A stretch of DNA of 64,000 nt from Pseudarthrobacter sp. NIBRBAC000502770 (GTDB lineage Bacteria; Actinomycetota; Actinomycetes; Actinomycetales; Micrococcaceae), in assembly GCF_006517815.1 (NCBI RefSeq), contig NZ_CP041198.1, forward strand, positions 1,054,001 to 1,118,000, in the 5' to 3' direction. Positions 38,658 to 48,335 of this stretch are shown here, in pieces. How positions within the stretch are numbered: position 1 is the first letter of the stretch; every line of letters starts with the position of its first letter. The notes below the pieces were generated by a model, which searched no databases, was not told the DNA's origin, and saw nothing but the letters and a program-made list of their open reading frames with translations. A program made the translations under genes and the position numbers.

Positions 38658-39536
38658 CTACGGCAGGGTGAGGATTTCGGCGCCGGTCTCGGTGACCAGC
38701 AGGGTGTGCTCGAACTGGGCGGTGCGCTTGCGGTCCCGGGTGACCACGGTCCAGTCGTCGCTCCACATGTCCCATTCCACCGTGCCCAGGGTGAGCATCG
38801 GCTCGATGGTGAACACCATGCCCGGCTCGATCACGGTGTTGTAGGCGGGGGCGGCGTCGTAGTGGGGGATGATCAGCCCGGTGTGGAAGGCTTCCCCGAC
38901 GCCGTGGCCGGTGAAGTCGCGGACCACGCCGTAGCCAAAACGTTTGGCGTAGGACTGGATGGTCCTGCCAATCACGTTGATTTCACGCCCGGGCGCCACG
39001 GCTTTGATGGCGCGGTTCAGTGACTCCTGGGTTCGCTCCACCAACAGCCGCGATTCTTCGTCCACGTCCCCCACCAGGAACGTGTAGTTGGTGTCTCCGT
39101 GGACGCCGTTGAGGTATGCGGTGATGTCTATGTTCAGGATGTCGCCGTCCTGGACCACGGTGCTGTCCGGAATGCCGTGGCAGATGACCTCGTTCAGAGA
39201 GGAGCACAGGGACTTGGGGAATCCACGGTACCCGAGCGTGGAAGGGTAGGCGTTGTGGTCCAGCAGGAATTCGTGGCCCACCTTGTCCAGCTCGTCCGTG
39301 GTGACGCCGGGGCGGATGTGCTTGCCCACCTCCACGATGGCCTGCGCCGCGATCTTCCCGGCAATCCGGATTTTCTCGATGGTCTCCGCGCTCTTGACCT
39401 CGGAGCCGGTGAATTTGGCGGGGGCCGGCTTGCCGACGTACTCCGGACGGGGGATGGACGCCGGGACGGGACGCTGCGGACTCAAAGTACCCGGGGTGAG
39501 GGTGCCAATGGGTGCAGTGGAGGCAAGGGAAGGCAT
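38658..39536 (-). CDS. map: Methionine aminopeptidase, type I
   Basis: Removes N-terminal Met from nascent proteins; 292 aa. After a Pro-rich N-terminal extension of about 40 residues comes the pita-bread fold: [37 protein letters not shown] with the two metal-binding Asp residues, [11 protein letters not shown] with the metal His, and MVFTIEPML and QFEHTLLVT with the metal Glu residues. The extended N-terminus resembles mycobacterial MapB (MetAP1c). Confidence 0.96.
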   Translation of the reverse strand: MPSLASTAPIGTLTPGTLSPQRPVPASIPRPEYVGKPAPAKFTGSEVKSAETIEKIRIAGKIAAQAIVEVGKHIRPGVTTDELDKVGHEFLLDHNAYPSTLGYRGFPKSLCSSLNEVICHGIPDSTVVQDGDILNIDITAYLNGVHGDTNYTFLVGDVDEESRLLVERTQESLNRAIKAVAPGREINVIGRTIQSYAKRFGYGVVRDFTGHGVGEAFHTGLIIPHYDAAPAYNTVIEPGMVFTIEPMLTLGTVEWDMWSDDWTVVTRDRKRTAQFEHTLLVTETGAEILTLP

Positions 39537-39653
39537 AGATTGATCATATAAGGGACCACAGAACGCCTAACAACCGACAAGCTGGGGAGGGCGCGCGTAA
39601 GTGTCTGTGTTACGTGGATCACCCCGGTTTCCTGTCCTGAACGAGGAGCAACG

Positions 39654-39818
39654 ATGACTGAGTACTGGTTCAACATCAACACCCACGAAGTGGAAGAAGA
39701 CCGGCTCTCGGACTGGAGCCAGCTCATTGGGCCCTACAAGACCCGCGAAGAAGCGGAGCACGCCATCGAGAAGGTCAAGGCGCGCAACGACGCCTGGGAA
39801 AAGGGCGACGACGACTGA
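39654..39818 (+). CDS. Small SPOR-like protein (54 aa)
   Basis: A short acidic, Trp- and Glu-rich protein: it starts MTEYWFNINTHEVEEDRLSDW, has GPYKTREEAEHAIEKVKARN and ends with Asp residues. GPYxTxEEAExAxxKVKxRN recalls the second half of a SPOR peptidoglycan-binding repeat, but there is no signal peptide, so it is probably cytosolic. AACGAGGAG precedes the ATG. I recall similar proteins annotated as SPOR-domain in Arthrobacter. It is divergent from map and convergent with panB. Confidence 0.85.
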   Translation: MTEYWFNINTHEVEEDRLSDWSQLIGPYKTREEAEHAIEKVKARNDAWEKGDDD

Positions 39819-39833
39819 CCGGCCGCTTCCTGG

Positions 39834-40721
39834 CTAGAAGGAGTGCTCCGGGCCGGGGAACGTACCGGAGCGGACATCGTCCCCGTAGGCGGTGGCGGCG
39901 TCGTGCAGGGTGCTGCGCAGGTCCGCGTACTGCTTGACGAATTTGGCCATCCGGCCGCCGCGAAGCCCCGCCATGTCCTGCCACACAAGGACCTGGCCCG
40001 TGGTGGCCTTCCCCGCACCGATACCCACGGTGGGGACGGTCAGCGCCGCGTCGACCGCCGCGGCCGTCTCCGCGGGAACCATTTCCATCAGCACGCAGAA
40101 CGCTCCGGCCTCTTCAAGTGCGCGTGCGTCCTCGATCAGCCGTTGGGCGTCATTGCCGCGGCCCTGGACGCGGTAGCCGCCGAGGACGTGTTCGCTCTGC
40201 GGCGTGAAGCCGATATGGGCCATCACCGGGATGCCGGCCTGCACCATGGCGCGGACCGTGGGGGCGTAGTATTTTCCGCCCTCGATCTTCACCGCGTGGG
40301 CCAGCCCTTCCTTCAGGAACCTGACGCCGGCGGCGACAGCCTGTTCCGCGCTGACCTCGTAGCTTCCGAACGGCAGGTCTGCCACCACCAGGGCGCGCTT
40401 TGCGGACCTCGCCACCGCCCGGCAGAGGGGGAGCAGCTCGTCTACGGTCACCGGCAGGCTGGTTTCATTGCCAAAGACGTTGTTGGACGCCGAGTCACCG
40501 ACCAGGAGCACTTCAATGCCGGCAGCGTCAAAGATCCCGGCTGTGTACTGTTCGTACGCCGTAAGCATGGCGAACCTGGTGCCGTCCCGCTTGGCCTGCT
40601 GAAGGTGGTGGATACGGACCTTGGCGGGCTTCCGTTCGGCAGGAACCGGCACGCCGGGGCCGTTGCCGTACGGGGCGGGTACTTCTGCGGACGCGCTGGA
40701 GCCGGAGCTGTTGGAAGCCAT
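39834..40721 (-). CDS. panB: 3-methyl-2-oxobutanoate hydroxymethyltransferase
   Basis: Pantothenate synthesis enzyme, 295 aa, transferring a one-carbon unit from methylene-tetrahydrofolate to alpha-ketoisovalerate. Motifs are [33 protein letters not shown] near residue 50 (metal-binding Asp in VGDS), [25 protein letters not shown] and VPTVGIGAG. The N-terminal 30 residues are a Ser/Pro-rich extension. The other pan genes are not here. The panB - glnA2 - glnE neighbourhood matches mycobacteria. Confidence 0.96.
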   Translation of the reverse strand: MASNSSGSSASAEVPAPYGNGPGVPVPAERKPAKVRIHHLQQAKRDGTRFAMLTAYEQYTAGIFDAAGIEVLLVGDSASNNVFGNETSLPVTVDELLPLCRAVARSAKRALVVADLPFGSYEVSAEQAVAAGVRFLKEGLAHAVKIEGGKYYAPTVRAMVQAGIPVMAHIGFTPQSEHVLGGYRVQGRGNDAQRLIEDARALEEAGAFCVLMEMVPAETAAAVDAALTVPTVGIGAGKATTGQVLVWQDMAGLRGGRMAKFVKQYADLRSTLHDAATAYGDDVRSGTFPGPEHSF

Positions 40722-40997
40722 GGGATGAGCGTAGTGCGGTACCGGCCGTCCTAGCTACCGCAGGCATCGCCGCCAAAAGGTGATAAGCGCCATAGCTGCG
40801 TCCCTGCTCGGGCCTGCATACCGCCGGCGGCGCCGGTACGGAGGCCCGATTGGGGAACCGCCAGGTTAATGGTGTGTTACGCACGGCGCAGGCTCAAGCA
40901 TCGGCGCCGAATGATTAGTACAGTGATGGTGAACTGCTGCCGGCTTTCCCCTTTGCGCGGACCCGGAGCATGGACGTTGACCGGAGAAGAGGCCATC

Positions 40998-42338
40998 ATG
41001 GACCGCCAGCAAGAGTTTGTCCTGCGCACAATTGAAGAGCGCGACGTACGTTTCGTGCGCCTGTGGTTCACCGACGTCGTGGGTTCGCTGAAGTCCGTGG
41101 CGCTGGCACCGGCGGAAGTGGAAGGTGCGTTCGAGGAAGGCCTCGGATTCGACGGCTCCTCCATTGAGGGACTGGCCCGTGTTTTCGAGTCTGACATGCT
41201 GGCCCAGCCGGACCCCGCCACCTTCCAGATCCTGCCATGGCGCGGCGAGACCGAGCAGACCTCCAGGATGTTCTGCGACATCCTTACCCCTGACGGCGAG
41301 CCCTCCGCGGCCGATCCGCGCAACGTGCTCAAGCGCACCCTGGCCAAGGCTGCGGACATGGGCTTCACCTGCTACACGCACCCCGAAATCGAGTTCTACC
41401 TGCTCAAGTCGCACGAACCGGGTCCGAACGGCGCTCCGGTACCCGTTGATGAGGGCGGCTACTTCGACCACGTGCCGGGCGGCGTGGCCCAGGACTTCCG
41501 CCGCACCGCGGTGACCATGCTGGAATCCGTGGGCATCTCGGTTGAATTCAGCCACCACGAGGCCGGCCCGGGCCAGAACGAGATCGACCTTCGCTACGCG
41601 GACGCCCTGCAGACGGCCGACAACATCATGACGTTCCGCACCGTCATCAAGGAAGTGGCGCTGCAGCAGGGCACGTATGCCACCTTCATGCCCAAGCCGT
41701 TCACCGACCACCCCGGGTCCGGCATGCACACGCACTTCTCGCTCTTCGAAGGCGACAGCAACGCGTTCTTCGAGGCAGGAGCGGAGTTCCAGCTGTCCAA
41801 GACGGCCCGCCAGTTCATCGCCGGCATCCTCAAGCACGCCCCGGAGTTCACCGCGGTCACCAACCAGTTCGTCAACTCCTACAAGCGCCTGTGGGGCGGC
41901 GGCGAGGCCCCCAGCTACCTCAGCTGGGGCCACAACAACCGCTCCGCCCTGGTCCGCGTGCCGCTGTACAAGCCCGGCAAGGGCCAGTCCGCCCGGATCG
42001 AGTACCGGGGCATCGACTCCGCCGCCAACCCGTACCTCGCCTACGCTGTCCTGCTCGGCGCGGGCCTGAAGGGCATCGAGGAAGGCTATGACCTCCCGGC
42101 CGCAGCCGAGGACGACGTCTGGTCGCTGAGCTCGGCCGAACGCCGCGCCATGGGCCATGATCCGCTCCCGGCCAGCCTGCACGACGCCATCCGCTCCATG
42201 GAGGACTCCGAGCTGATGCCGCAGATCCTTGGCGAACAGGTCTACGAGCACTTCCTGCGCAACAAGCGGGCCGAGTGGCAGGACTACCGGCTGCAGGTGA
42301 CGCCCTACGAGCTGCAGCGCAACCTCGGCATCCTCTAG
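40998..42338 (+). CDS. glnA: Type I glutamine synthetase paralogue GlnA2
   Basis: A 446-aa glutamine-synthetase family enzyme, the same length as M. tuberculosis GlnA2. The start is the ATG at 40998 with GGAGAAGAGG upstream; 43 residues read in frame before it are not coding. Motifs include GFDGSSIEGLA, EIEFYLL, HHEAGPGQNEID, the ammonium/ATP region SGMHTHFSLF and NRSALVRVP. Where the adenylylation loop of GlnA1 has a Tyr, this protein reads DDVWSLSSAERR, so adenylylation is not expected. Some actinobacterial GlnA2 proteins are gamma-glutamylpolyamine synthetases, so the substrate is uncertain. glnE follows directly after the stop. Confidence 0.92.
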   Translation: MDRQQEFVLRTIEERDVRFVRLWFTDVVGSLKSVALAPAEVEGAFEEGLGFDGSSIEGLARVFESDMLAQPDPATFQILPWRGETEQTSRMFCDILTPDGEPSAADPRNVLKRTLAKAADMGFTCYTHPEIEFYLLKSHEPGPNGAPVPVDEGGYFDHVPGGVAQDFRRTAVTMLESVGISVEFSHHEAGPGQNEIDLRYADALQTADNIMTFRTVIKEVALQQGTYATFMPKPFTDHPGSGMHTHFSLFEGDSNAFFEAGAEFQLSKTARQFIAGILKHAPEFTAVTNQFVNSYKRLWGGGEAPSYLSWGHNNRSALVRVPLYKPGKGQSARIEYRGIDSAANPYLAYAVLLGAGLKGIEEGYDLPAAAEDDVWSLSSAERRAMGHDPLPASLHDAIRSMEDSELMPQILGEQVYEHFLRNKRAEWQDYRLQVTPYELQRNLGIL

Positions 42339-45300
42339 GTGCCCGGCGTGAGCCTGGCACGCCGCCTCATTGCGGCCGGATTCAGCGACCTGGAAAAGGG
42401 CGAACGGTTCCTTGCCGCGCGCGAACTCGAAGGCCTGGACCAGGACAGGCTCTTCGCCGGACTGCAGCTTGCCGCCAGCCCCGATACCGCCCTGCAGTCC
42501 CTGGTCCGGCTGATTGAAAAGCACCCGCAACTCCGGAACCTGGCAGCTGCCGACCTGGAGGAAAGCGAGCCCATGTACCGGGTCCTGGGCGCCTCCGAGG
42601 CCCTGGGGGAGTTCCTCATCAGGCACCCGGAGCACCTGGACGCGTTCGAGGTCCGGGCCGGCCCCGAGCCGCTGCCGGCCGATCCCGGACGGCTGCGCGC
42701 CACCCTCCTGCAGTCCGTGGGCGCCGACCCACGTGCCGCCCGGCCCGTTGCTGCCGCCACGGGAACGGACGCCTACGCCGCCCTGCGCACCGCCTACCGG
42801 CGCGGGCTGGTGGACCTCGCCGTGAAAGACCTCTGCGCCGCGGACCCGCTGGACTTCCTGCCATCGGTGGGCGGCGAACTGGCGGACCTGGCCGCTGCCG
42901 CCATCGAGGCCGCGCTGGCGGTCTCCCGCGCCGAAGCCGCGGAGCAGCACAGCGCAGCCGACATCGCCGACGTCGGCCTCGCCGTCATTGGCATGGGCAA
43001 ATGCGGAGCCCGGGAGCTGAACTACATCTCCGACGTCGACGTCATCTACGTGGTGGACGCCGGAAGCCTGGAGGACGCGCAGGCCAACACCATCGGCACG
43101 GCCCTGGCCAGCGGCATCTCGCGGGCCATATCGTCCGTGGCGCGGGAACCGGGTCTGTGGGAGGTTGACGCCAACCTGCGGCCGGAGGGCAAGTCGGGGC
43201 CGCTGGTGCGCACCCTCGCCTCGCACGAGACGTACTACGCCAGGTGGGCCGAGAGCTGGGAATTCCAGGCGCTGCTCAAGGCCCGTGCCATCGCCGGCGA
43301 TGCCGCACTGGGCCGGGCCTACGAAGAAGCCGTGGCCCCGCTGATCTGGAGTTCGGCCGGGCGGGACGGCTTCGTGGAATCCGTGCAGGCAATGCGCCGC
43401 CGGGTCACCGAAAACATTCCGGCCGCCGAGGAGCAGCGCCAGATCAAGCTGGGCCGCGGCGGGCTGCGCGACGTCGAGTTCACCGTCCAGCTGCTCCAAC
43501 TGGTGCACGGCAAGGCAGATGAGACATTACGACGGCGGGACACCACCTCGGCGATCGCCGCACTGTCAGCGGGCGGTTACATTGGCCGCTCCGACGCCGC
43601 CGCCTTTGACAACGCCTACCGGTACCTGCGCCTCCTGGAACACAGGATCCAGCTGTTCCAGCTCCGCCGCACCCACCTCATGCCGGTTGCGGAGCCGGCG
43701 CTGCGCTCCCTGGCCAAGGCGGTGCTGGGGCCGTTTTCCAACGAACGGCCCAGCCCGGACACCCTGCTGTCCGCGTGGCAGCGCACCAAGCGCTCGGTCC
43801 GCGAACTGCACGAGCGCATCTTCTACCGGCCGCTGCTCAACACGGCGGCCAAGCTCAGCAGCGAGGACGCCAGGCTCACCCCCGAGGCGGCGCAGGGACG
43901 GCTTGCGGCGCTGGGCTACCAGGACCCGCGGGGCGCGATGCGGCACATTGAGGCGCTCACGGCAGGGGTGAGCCGCAGGGCAGCCCTGCAACGCCAGCTC
44001 CTGCCGATCCTGCTCGATTGGCTCGCCGAGGGGGTGGACCCGGACGCCGGCCTGCTTGCCTTCCGCCGCGTCAGCGAGGCGCTGGGCACCACGCACTGGT
44101 ACCTCGGGCTGCTCCGGGACTCCAACGCCGCCGCCGAACGGCTGTGCCACATGCTGTCCAATTCCCGGTTGATAGCCGACCTGCTGGAGGTTTCGCCGGA
44201 GTCCGTGGCGTGGCTGGGCCAGGACAAGGACCTGGTTCCGGTGGGCTTCGAAGCCCAGTGGCAGGAAATCACCGCCAAAATGTCGCGGCACGAGGACCCC
44301 GAGAGCGCCATGCGCCTGATCCGGCTGATCCGGCGCCGGGAAATCCTCCGCATCGCGATCGCCGATTCCGCCGGCCTCCTGGACCAGGACCACGTGGGCA
44401 GGGCCCTCGCCGACACCGACCGCGCCGCAGTCCTGGGCGCCTTGCGGGTGGCCGAAGGGATTGTCTCCGCCGGCGGACCGCTCAAGACCACCGTGCTGGT
44501 GGTGGCCATGGGCCGCCAGGGCGGCAGGGAGATCGGCTACGGGTCCGACGCGGATGTCATGTACGTCCACCGTGCCCTGCCGGGTTTCTCCGAAGCGGAG
44601 GCGCAGGAACAGGCCGCCCGCATCGTGGCGAAGGTGTCCAGCCTGCTCACCCAGCCACTGAAGCCGGCCATCATGGCGGAACGCGTCCTGCAGATGGACG
44701 CCGACCTTCGCCCCGAGGGCAAGAACGGGGCCATGGTGCGTTCCCTGGACTCCTTCGCCGAGTACTACCGCCGCTGGTCCCTCATCTGGGAGGCGCAGGC
44801 CCTGCTGAGGGCAAGGCCCATGGCCGGCGACGATGCCCTGGCCGCTGATTTCCTCAAGCTGATCAATCCCATCCGGTACCCGGAAGCCATAGCGGAACAG
44901 GACGTACGCGAGATCCGGCGCATCAAGGCCCGGGTGGAATCGGAGCGGCTGCCGCGCGGCGCCGACCCTGCACGGCACCTCAAACTGGGCCGCGGCGGCC
45001 TGAGCGACGTCGAGTGGCTGGTGCAGTTGCTGCAGCTCCAGCAGGCCGGGAAACACCCGGAACTCCGGACCACCTCCACGCTCGAGGCCCTTGGAGCCGC
45101 AGCGGATCTTGGCCTGCTGGACGCTGCAGACGCCGGCCTGCTTGCAGAGGCCTGGCGGCTGGCCAGCCGCATCCGGTCGGCCAACGTCATCTGGAGCGGC
45201 AAGGCCTCCGACCTCCTGCCGTCCTCGCGCCGCGACCTCGAGGCCGTGGCGCGCTGGTGCGGCTACGAGCCGGGCCATGCCGCAGCGCTGGAGGAGGACT

Positions 45301-45359
45301 ACCTGCGGGTGAGCCGGCGGGCCCGGGCCGTCTTTGAACGTGTCTTCTATGGGCACTGA
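42339..45359 (+). CDS. glnE: Bifunctional glutamine synthetase adenylyltransferase / deadenylase
   Basis: A 1006-aa regulator that adds and removes AMP on glutamine synthetase. Two nucleotidyltransferase domains are visible, each with a G-S/SD-D motif: Asp232 and Asp234 (YISDVDVIYV) for the N-terminal deadenylase and Asp737 and Asp739 (GYGSDADVMYV) for the C-terminal adenylylase. Each is followed by a LGRGGLRDVE or LGRGGLSDVE motif and a helical GlnD/PII-UTase-type domain. The GTG start follows the glnA2 stop directly; a second GTG at 42348 is possible. Its likely substrate is GlnA1 at 46.2-47.6 kb. Confidence 0.96.
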   Translation: MPGVSLARRLIAAGFSDLEKGERFLAARELEGLDQDRLFAGLQLAASPDTALQSLVRLIEKHPQLRNLAAADLEESEPMYRVLGASEALGEFLIRHPEHLDAFEVRAGPEPLPADPGRLRATLLQSVGADPRAARPVAAATGTDAYAALRTAYRRGLVDLAVKDLCAADPLDFLPSVGGELADLAAAAIEAALAVSRAEAAEQHSAADIADVGLAVIGMGKCGARELNYISDVDVIYVVDAGSLEDAQANTIGTALASGISRAISSVAREPGLWEVDANLRPEGKSGPLVRTLASHETYYARWAESWEFQALLKARAIAGDAALGRAYEEAVAPLIWSSAGRDGFVESVQAMRRRVTENIPAAEEQRQIKLGRGGLRDVEFTVQLLQLVHGKADETLRRRDTTSAIAALSAGGYIGRSDAAAFDNAYRYLRLLEHRIQLFQLRRTHLMPVAEPALRSLAKAVLGPFSNERPSPDTLLSAWQRTKRSVRELHERIFYRPLLNTAAKLSSEDARLTPEAAQGRLAALGYQDPRGAMRHIEALTAGVSRRAALQRQLLPILLDWLAEGVDPDAGLLAFRRVSEALGTTHWYLGLLRDSNAAAERLCHMLSNSRLIADLLEVSPESVAWLGQDKDLVPVGFEAQWQEITAKMSRHEDPESAMRLIRLIRRREILRIAIADSAGLLDQDHVGRALADTDRAAVLGALRVAEGIVSAGGPLKTTVLVVAMGRQGGREIGYGSDADVMYVHRALPGFSEAEAQEQAARIVAKVSSLLTQPLKPAIMAERVLQMDADLRPEGKNGAMVRSLDSFAEYYRRWSLIWEAQALLRARPMAGDDALAADFLKLINPIRYPEAIAEQDVREIRRIKARVESERLPRGADPARHLKLGRGGLSDVEWLVQLLQLQQAGKHPELRTTSTLEALGAAADLGLLDAADAGLLAEAWRLASRIRSANVIWSGKASDLLPSSRRDLEAVARWCGYEPGHAAALEEDYLRVSRRARAVFERVFYGH

Positions 45360-45885
45360 CTGGGTCTGGCTCATTCCGCTCCGTGACCTGGACGCCGACG
45401 CCCGGGCCATCCAGCTCGGCGCGATCGCGGACATGTCGCTGCTGCCCGGCCAGGAACGGTTCGTGGGCGACCCCCTGCGCATGGCCCTGGCAGGGCTCGC
45501 GGAAGAGTCACGGCACCCCTACGTCGTAGAGTCCGGCGGAAACGCAGCCGGTGTCCTGACCCTCCAGACGGGGGCGGCAGGCCTTGCAGGGTGGCCCGAC
45601 GACAGCTCAGCCTGGCTGCTGCGGGGCTTCCTCATCGACAGCCGGCACCAGGGGAAGGGGCTGGGCACCCTGGCGGCTACCGCCGCTGTGGAGGCCGCAC
45701 GCAAGCTCACCGCCCGGCACCAAAGCTGCGAGTCCGGCGTCGTACTTTCCGTCAATGAGGAGAACCCTGCGGGTTTCTTCGCGTACAGCCGCGCCGGTTT
45801 CGTCGACACAGGGCGGTACCTCGGCGGTTCGGCGGGGCCACAGCGGACCATGTTCCGCAGCTTCGCAGGCGCCGCGCCGGCGTAA
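45349..45885 (+). CDS. GNAT family N-acetyltransferase
   Basis: A 178-aa acetyltransferase. The acetyl-CoA loop is visible as SRHQGKGLGTLAATAAVEAA (the Q/RxxGxG/A motif) near residues 100-115, and SVNEENPAGFFAYSRAGFVDTG is the C-terminal GNAT strand-helix. The ATG at 45349 overlaps the glnE stop by 11 nt, so it belongs to the glnA2-glnE operon. The substrate is unknown; given the possible polyamine role of GlnA2, an amine is conceivable but unproven. Confidence 0.88.
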   Translation: MGTDWVWLIPLRDLDADARAIQLGAIADMSLLPGQERFVGDPLRMALAGLAEESRHPYVVESGGNAAGVLTLQTGAAGLAGWPDDSSAWLLRGFLIDSRHQGKGLGTLAATAAVEAARKLTARHQSCESGVVLSVNEENPAGFFAYSRAGFVDTGRYLGGSAGPQRTMFRSFAGAAPA

Positions 45886-46088
45886 CGCGCCGGACCGGCA
45901 TTGCGCTCAGCAAGCGTTTGCCCGATCATGTGGATTGGCGGTGTTCTTCAACCTTGTTGGGGGGAAGGCTGTACTGAGTCTTCGTCTCGGGGGGCATTCG
46001 TCAGGGGGTCCGGCTCCCGGTCTCAGCACGTCTGGAGGCGGGCCCCCACCTTAACGGTCTCAGTCCGTGGCATCGCGGCCCGGACAAC

Positions 46089-46129
46089 GCGAAAGGCGGC
46101 CACCGGTTGAACCGGTGGCCGCCTTTCGC
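46089..46129. terminator. Strong bidirectional terminator between the GNAT gene and glnA1
   Basis: A near-perfect 20-bp stem (46089-46108 with 46110-46129 around a 2-nt loop region) carries GAAA on the left and TTTC on the right, so it can work both ways. It lies between convergent transcription units. The remaining gap, 45886-46088, shows nothing coding. Confidence 0.88.
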
Positions 46130-46161
46130 TGCTTCAACGCTCCTGCGGTGCAGGCCGCAGA

Positions 46162-47586
46162 CTAGACGCCGTAGTAGAGCTCGAACTCGTAGGGGTTCGG
46201 GCGCAGGGACAGCGGGCGGATCTCGTTCTCGTACTTGTACTCGATCCAGGTGTCGATCAGGTCCTGGGTGAAGACGCCGCCGGCCTGCAGGAACTCGTTG
46301 TCCTCGCGGAGGGCCTCCAGGGCTTCCTCGAGGGTGCCCGGAGCCTTGGGGATGTCCTTGGCTTCCTCGGCGGGGAGCTCGTAGAGGTCCTTGTCGATGG
46401 GAGCCGGGGGCTCGATGCGGTTGCGGATGCCGTCAATGCCGGCCATCAGCTGGGCAGCGAAGGCCAGGTACGGGTTGGAGGAGGGGTCCGGTGCGCGGAA
46501 TTCGATGCGCTTGGCCTTGGGGTTTGAACCCGTGATGGGGATACGGATACCGGCGGAGCGGTTGCCCTGCGAGTAGACCATGTTGACCGGGGCCTCGAAG
46601 CCCTTGACCAGGCGGCGGTAGGAGTTCACCGTCGGGTTGGTAAAGGCCAGGACGGCGGAGGAGTGCTTGAGCAGGCCGCCGATGTACCAGCGCGCGGTGT
46701 CGGACAGGCCGGCGTAGCCCTTCTCGTCGTAGAACAGCGGCTCGCCACCGTTCCACAGTGACTGGTGGCAGTGCATGCCGGAGCCGTTGTCACCGAAGAC
46801 CGGCTTCGGCATGAAGGTCACGGACTTGCCCCAGGCGTCAGCGGTGTTCTTGATGACGTACTTGAACTTCTGCAGGTCATCGGCAGCGTGGGTCAGCGTG
46901 GTGAACTTGTAGTTGATCTCGGCCTGGCCGGCGGATCCAACTTCGTGGTGGCTGCGCTCGACCTCGAGGCCGGCTTCGTCCAGGGCAACGCACATGGCGT
47001 CGCGCAGGTCAGCCTGCTTGTCGGTGGGGGAGACCGGGAAGTAGCCGCCCTTGACCGGGGTCTTGTAGCCCAGGTTGCCGCCCTCTTCCTCGCGGCCGGT
47101 GTTCCAGTGGGCTTCTTCGGAGTCGATCTTGTAGAAGCTGCCCTCGGGGGAGGACTGGTACTGGACGTTGTCGAACACGAAGAATTCGGCTTCAGGAGCG
47201 AAGAACGCGGTGTCGGCGATGCCGGTGGAGGCCAGGTAGGCCTCGGCCTTTTCGGCTACGCCGCGGGGGTCGCGGTGGTACGGGTCGCCGGTGCGCGGGT
47301 TGACGATCGAGAAGTTCAGCGCGAGGGTCTTCTCCATGCGGAAGGTGTCCAGGAACGCGGTGGTGACGTCCGGGATCAGCTGCATGTCAGATTCGGCGAT
47401 GCCCTGGAATCCGCGGATGGAGGAACCGTCGAAGAGCTGTCCGTTGACGAAAAAATCAGCGTCGACACTCTTCGCCGGGACGTTGAAGTGCTGCTGGACA
47501 CCCGGAAGGTCGGTGAAGCGGATATCGACGAACTTTACATCTTCGTCCTTGATGAACTTGAGGACTTCGTCCGCAGTCTTGAACAT
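46162..47586 (-). CDS. glnA: Type I glutamine synthetase (GlnA1, adenylylation-regulated)
   Basis: Main ammonium-assimilating enzyme, 474 aa, forming a dodecamer. Motifs include [33 protein letters not shown], the ATP site [11 protein letters not shown] and [10 protein letters not shown]. The adenylylation loop keeps its tyrosine: Tyr402 in [10 protein letters not shown], equivalent to Tyr397-406 of characterised enzymes, so GlnE is expected to control it. TAGGAG lies upstream of the ATG. A short inverted repeat CATAT/ATATG (47601-47614) lies just before the start. Confidence 0.97.
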   Translation of the reverse strand: MFKTADEVLKFIKDEDVKFVDIRFTDLPGVQQHFNVPAKSVDADFFVNGQLFDGSSIRGFQGIAESDMQLIPDVTTAFLDTFRMEKTLALNFSIVNPRTGDPYHRDPRGVAEKAEAYLASTGIADTAFFAPEAEFFVFDNVQYQSSPEGSFYKIDSEEAHWNTGREEEGGNLGYKTPVKGGYFPVSPTDKQADLRDAMCVALDEAGLEVERSHHEVGSAGQAEINYKFTTLTHAADDLQKFKYVIKNTADAWGKSVTFMPKPVFGDNGSGMHCHQSLWNGGEPLFYDEKGYAGLSDTARWYIGGLLKHSSAVLAFTNPTVNSYRRLVKGFEAPVNMVYSQGNRSAGIRIPITGSNPKAKRIEFRAPDPSSNPYLAFAAQLMAGIDGIRNRIEPPAPIDKDLYELPAEEAKDIPKAPGTLEEALEALREDNEFLQAGGVFTQDLIDTWIEYKYENEIRPLSLRPNPYEFELYYGV

Positions 47587-47869
47587 CTATGCTCCTAACG
47601 CATATGTAAATATGGCATGCACGCCACGTGATCCAGCGCAATCCAAAATCAGGGAGAACGCCTGTTGTCCCTGTCGCGTGTACCTGCCGGGGGGATTGCT
47701 TGAAACTTCTAACAGACTATGGATCCGGGATTTCCCGTCCGTGTCCGCATTGTTTCGGGCAGGTTACAGAATGCCCTGCTATGACCACGGTATCGTCCGT
47801 CCACACTGTGGTCGAGCCCTATCCACAGTGTGGGCGCGCCGCCGGCGCGCGGATCGGTAAACTTGGACG

Positions 47870-48307
47870 GTGGTTGATCGCAAAGACATAGGCTCCTGGC
47901 TCACCGGACCGGACACTTCCGGCATCTCCAAATATCCGGGGGAGCGCCTGGGTCTGCCGGAGTCAGGTCCCGGGTCCATTGCCCGGGCAGGGCGGAGGAT
48001 CGCTGCGATCATGATCGACTGGGGTATCGCCCTGCTCATCAGCAACTTTGCCTTTGGTGGCGATTCCTGGGCCACCCTGGCCGTCTTCGCCATCGAACAG
48101 ACCCTGCTGGTGGGAACCCTCGGATACAGCATCGGCCACCGCATCATGGGCATAGCCGTGATCAAGCCGGGCGGCGGCACTCCCGGGCCGTTGGCCGGCC
48201 TGGTGAGGGCAGTGCTCCTCTGCCTGGTCATCCCCGCCGTCATTTTCGACCCGGACCAGCGCGGCCTGCACGACAAGGCCTTGAATACGCTTCTCATCCG
48301 GCGCTGA
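47870..48307 (+). CDS. RDD family membrane protein
   Basis: A 145-aa protein. The RDD signature region is IARAGRRIAAIMIDWGIALLIS, with the Arg-Asp residues in the first helix, followed by two further hydrophobic segments and DPDQRGLHDKALNTLLI at the C-terminus. The function is unknown; RDD proteins have been linked to ion exchange. It is divergent from glnA1 with a 283-bp gap, the same arrangement as in mycobacteria. The start is GTG. Confidence 0.9.
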   Translation: MVDRKDIGSWLTGPDTSGISKYPGERLGLPESGPGSIARAGRRIAAIMIDWGIALLISNFAFGGDSWATLAVFAIEQTLLVGTLGYSIGHRIMGIAVIKPGGGTPGPLAGLVRAVLLCLVIPAVIFDPDQRGLHDKALNTLLIRR

Positions 48308-48335
48308 TCCCCACCCGCCGGCAGGTATCGGCGTT

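Noticed and set aside
45886..46088. Possible small gene or RNA between the GNAT gene and the terminator
   Set aside because: Short open frames there lack ribosome-binding sites and coding character, and I saw no tRNA-like or conserved RNA fold.
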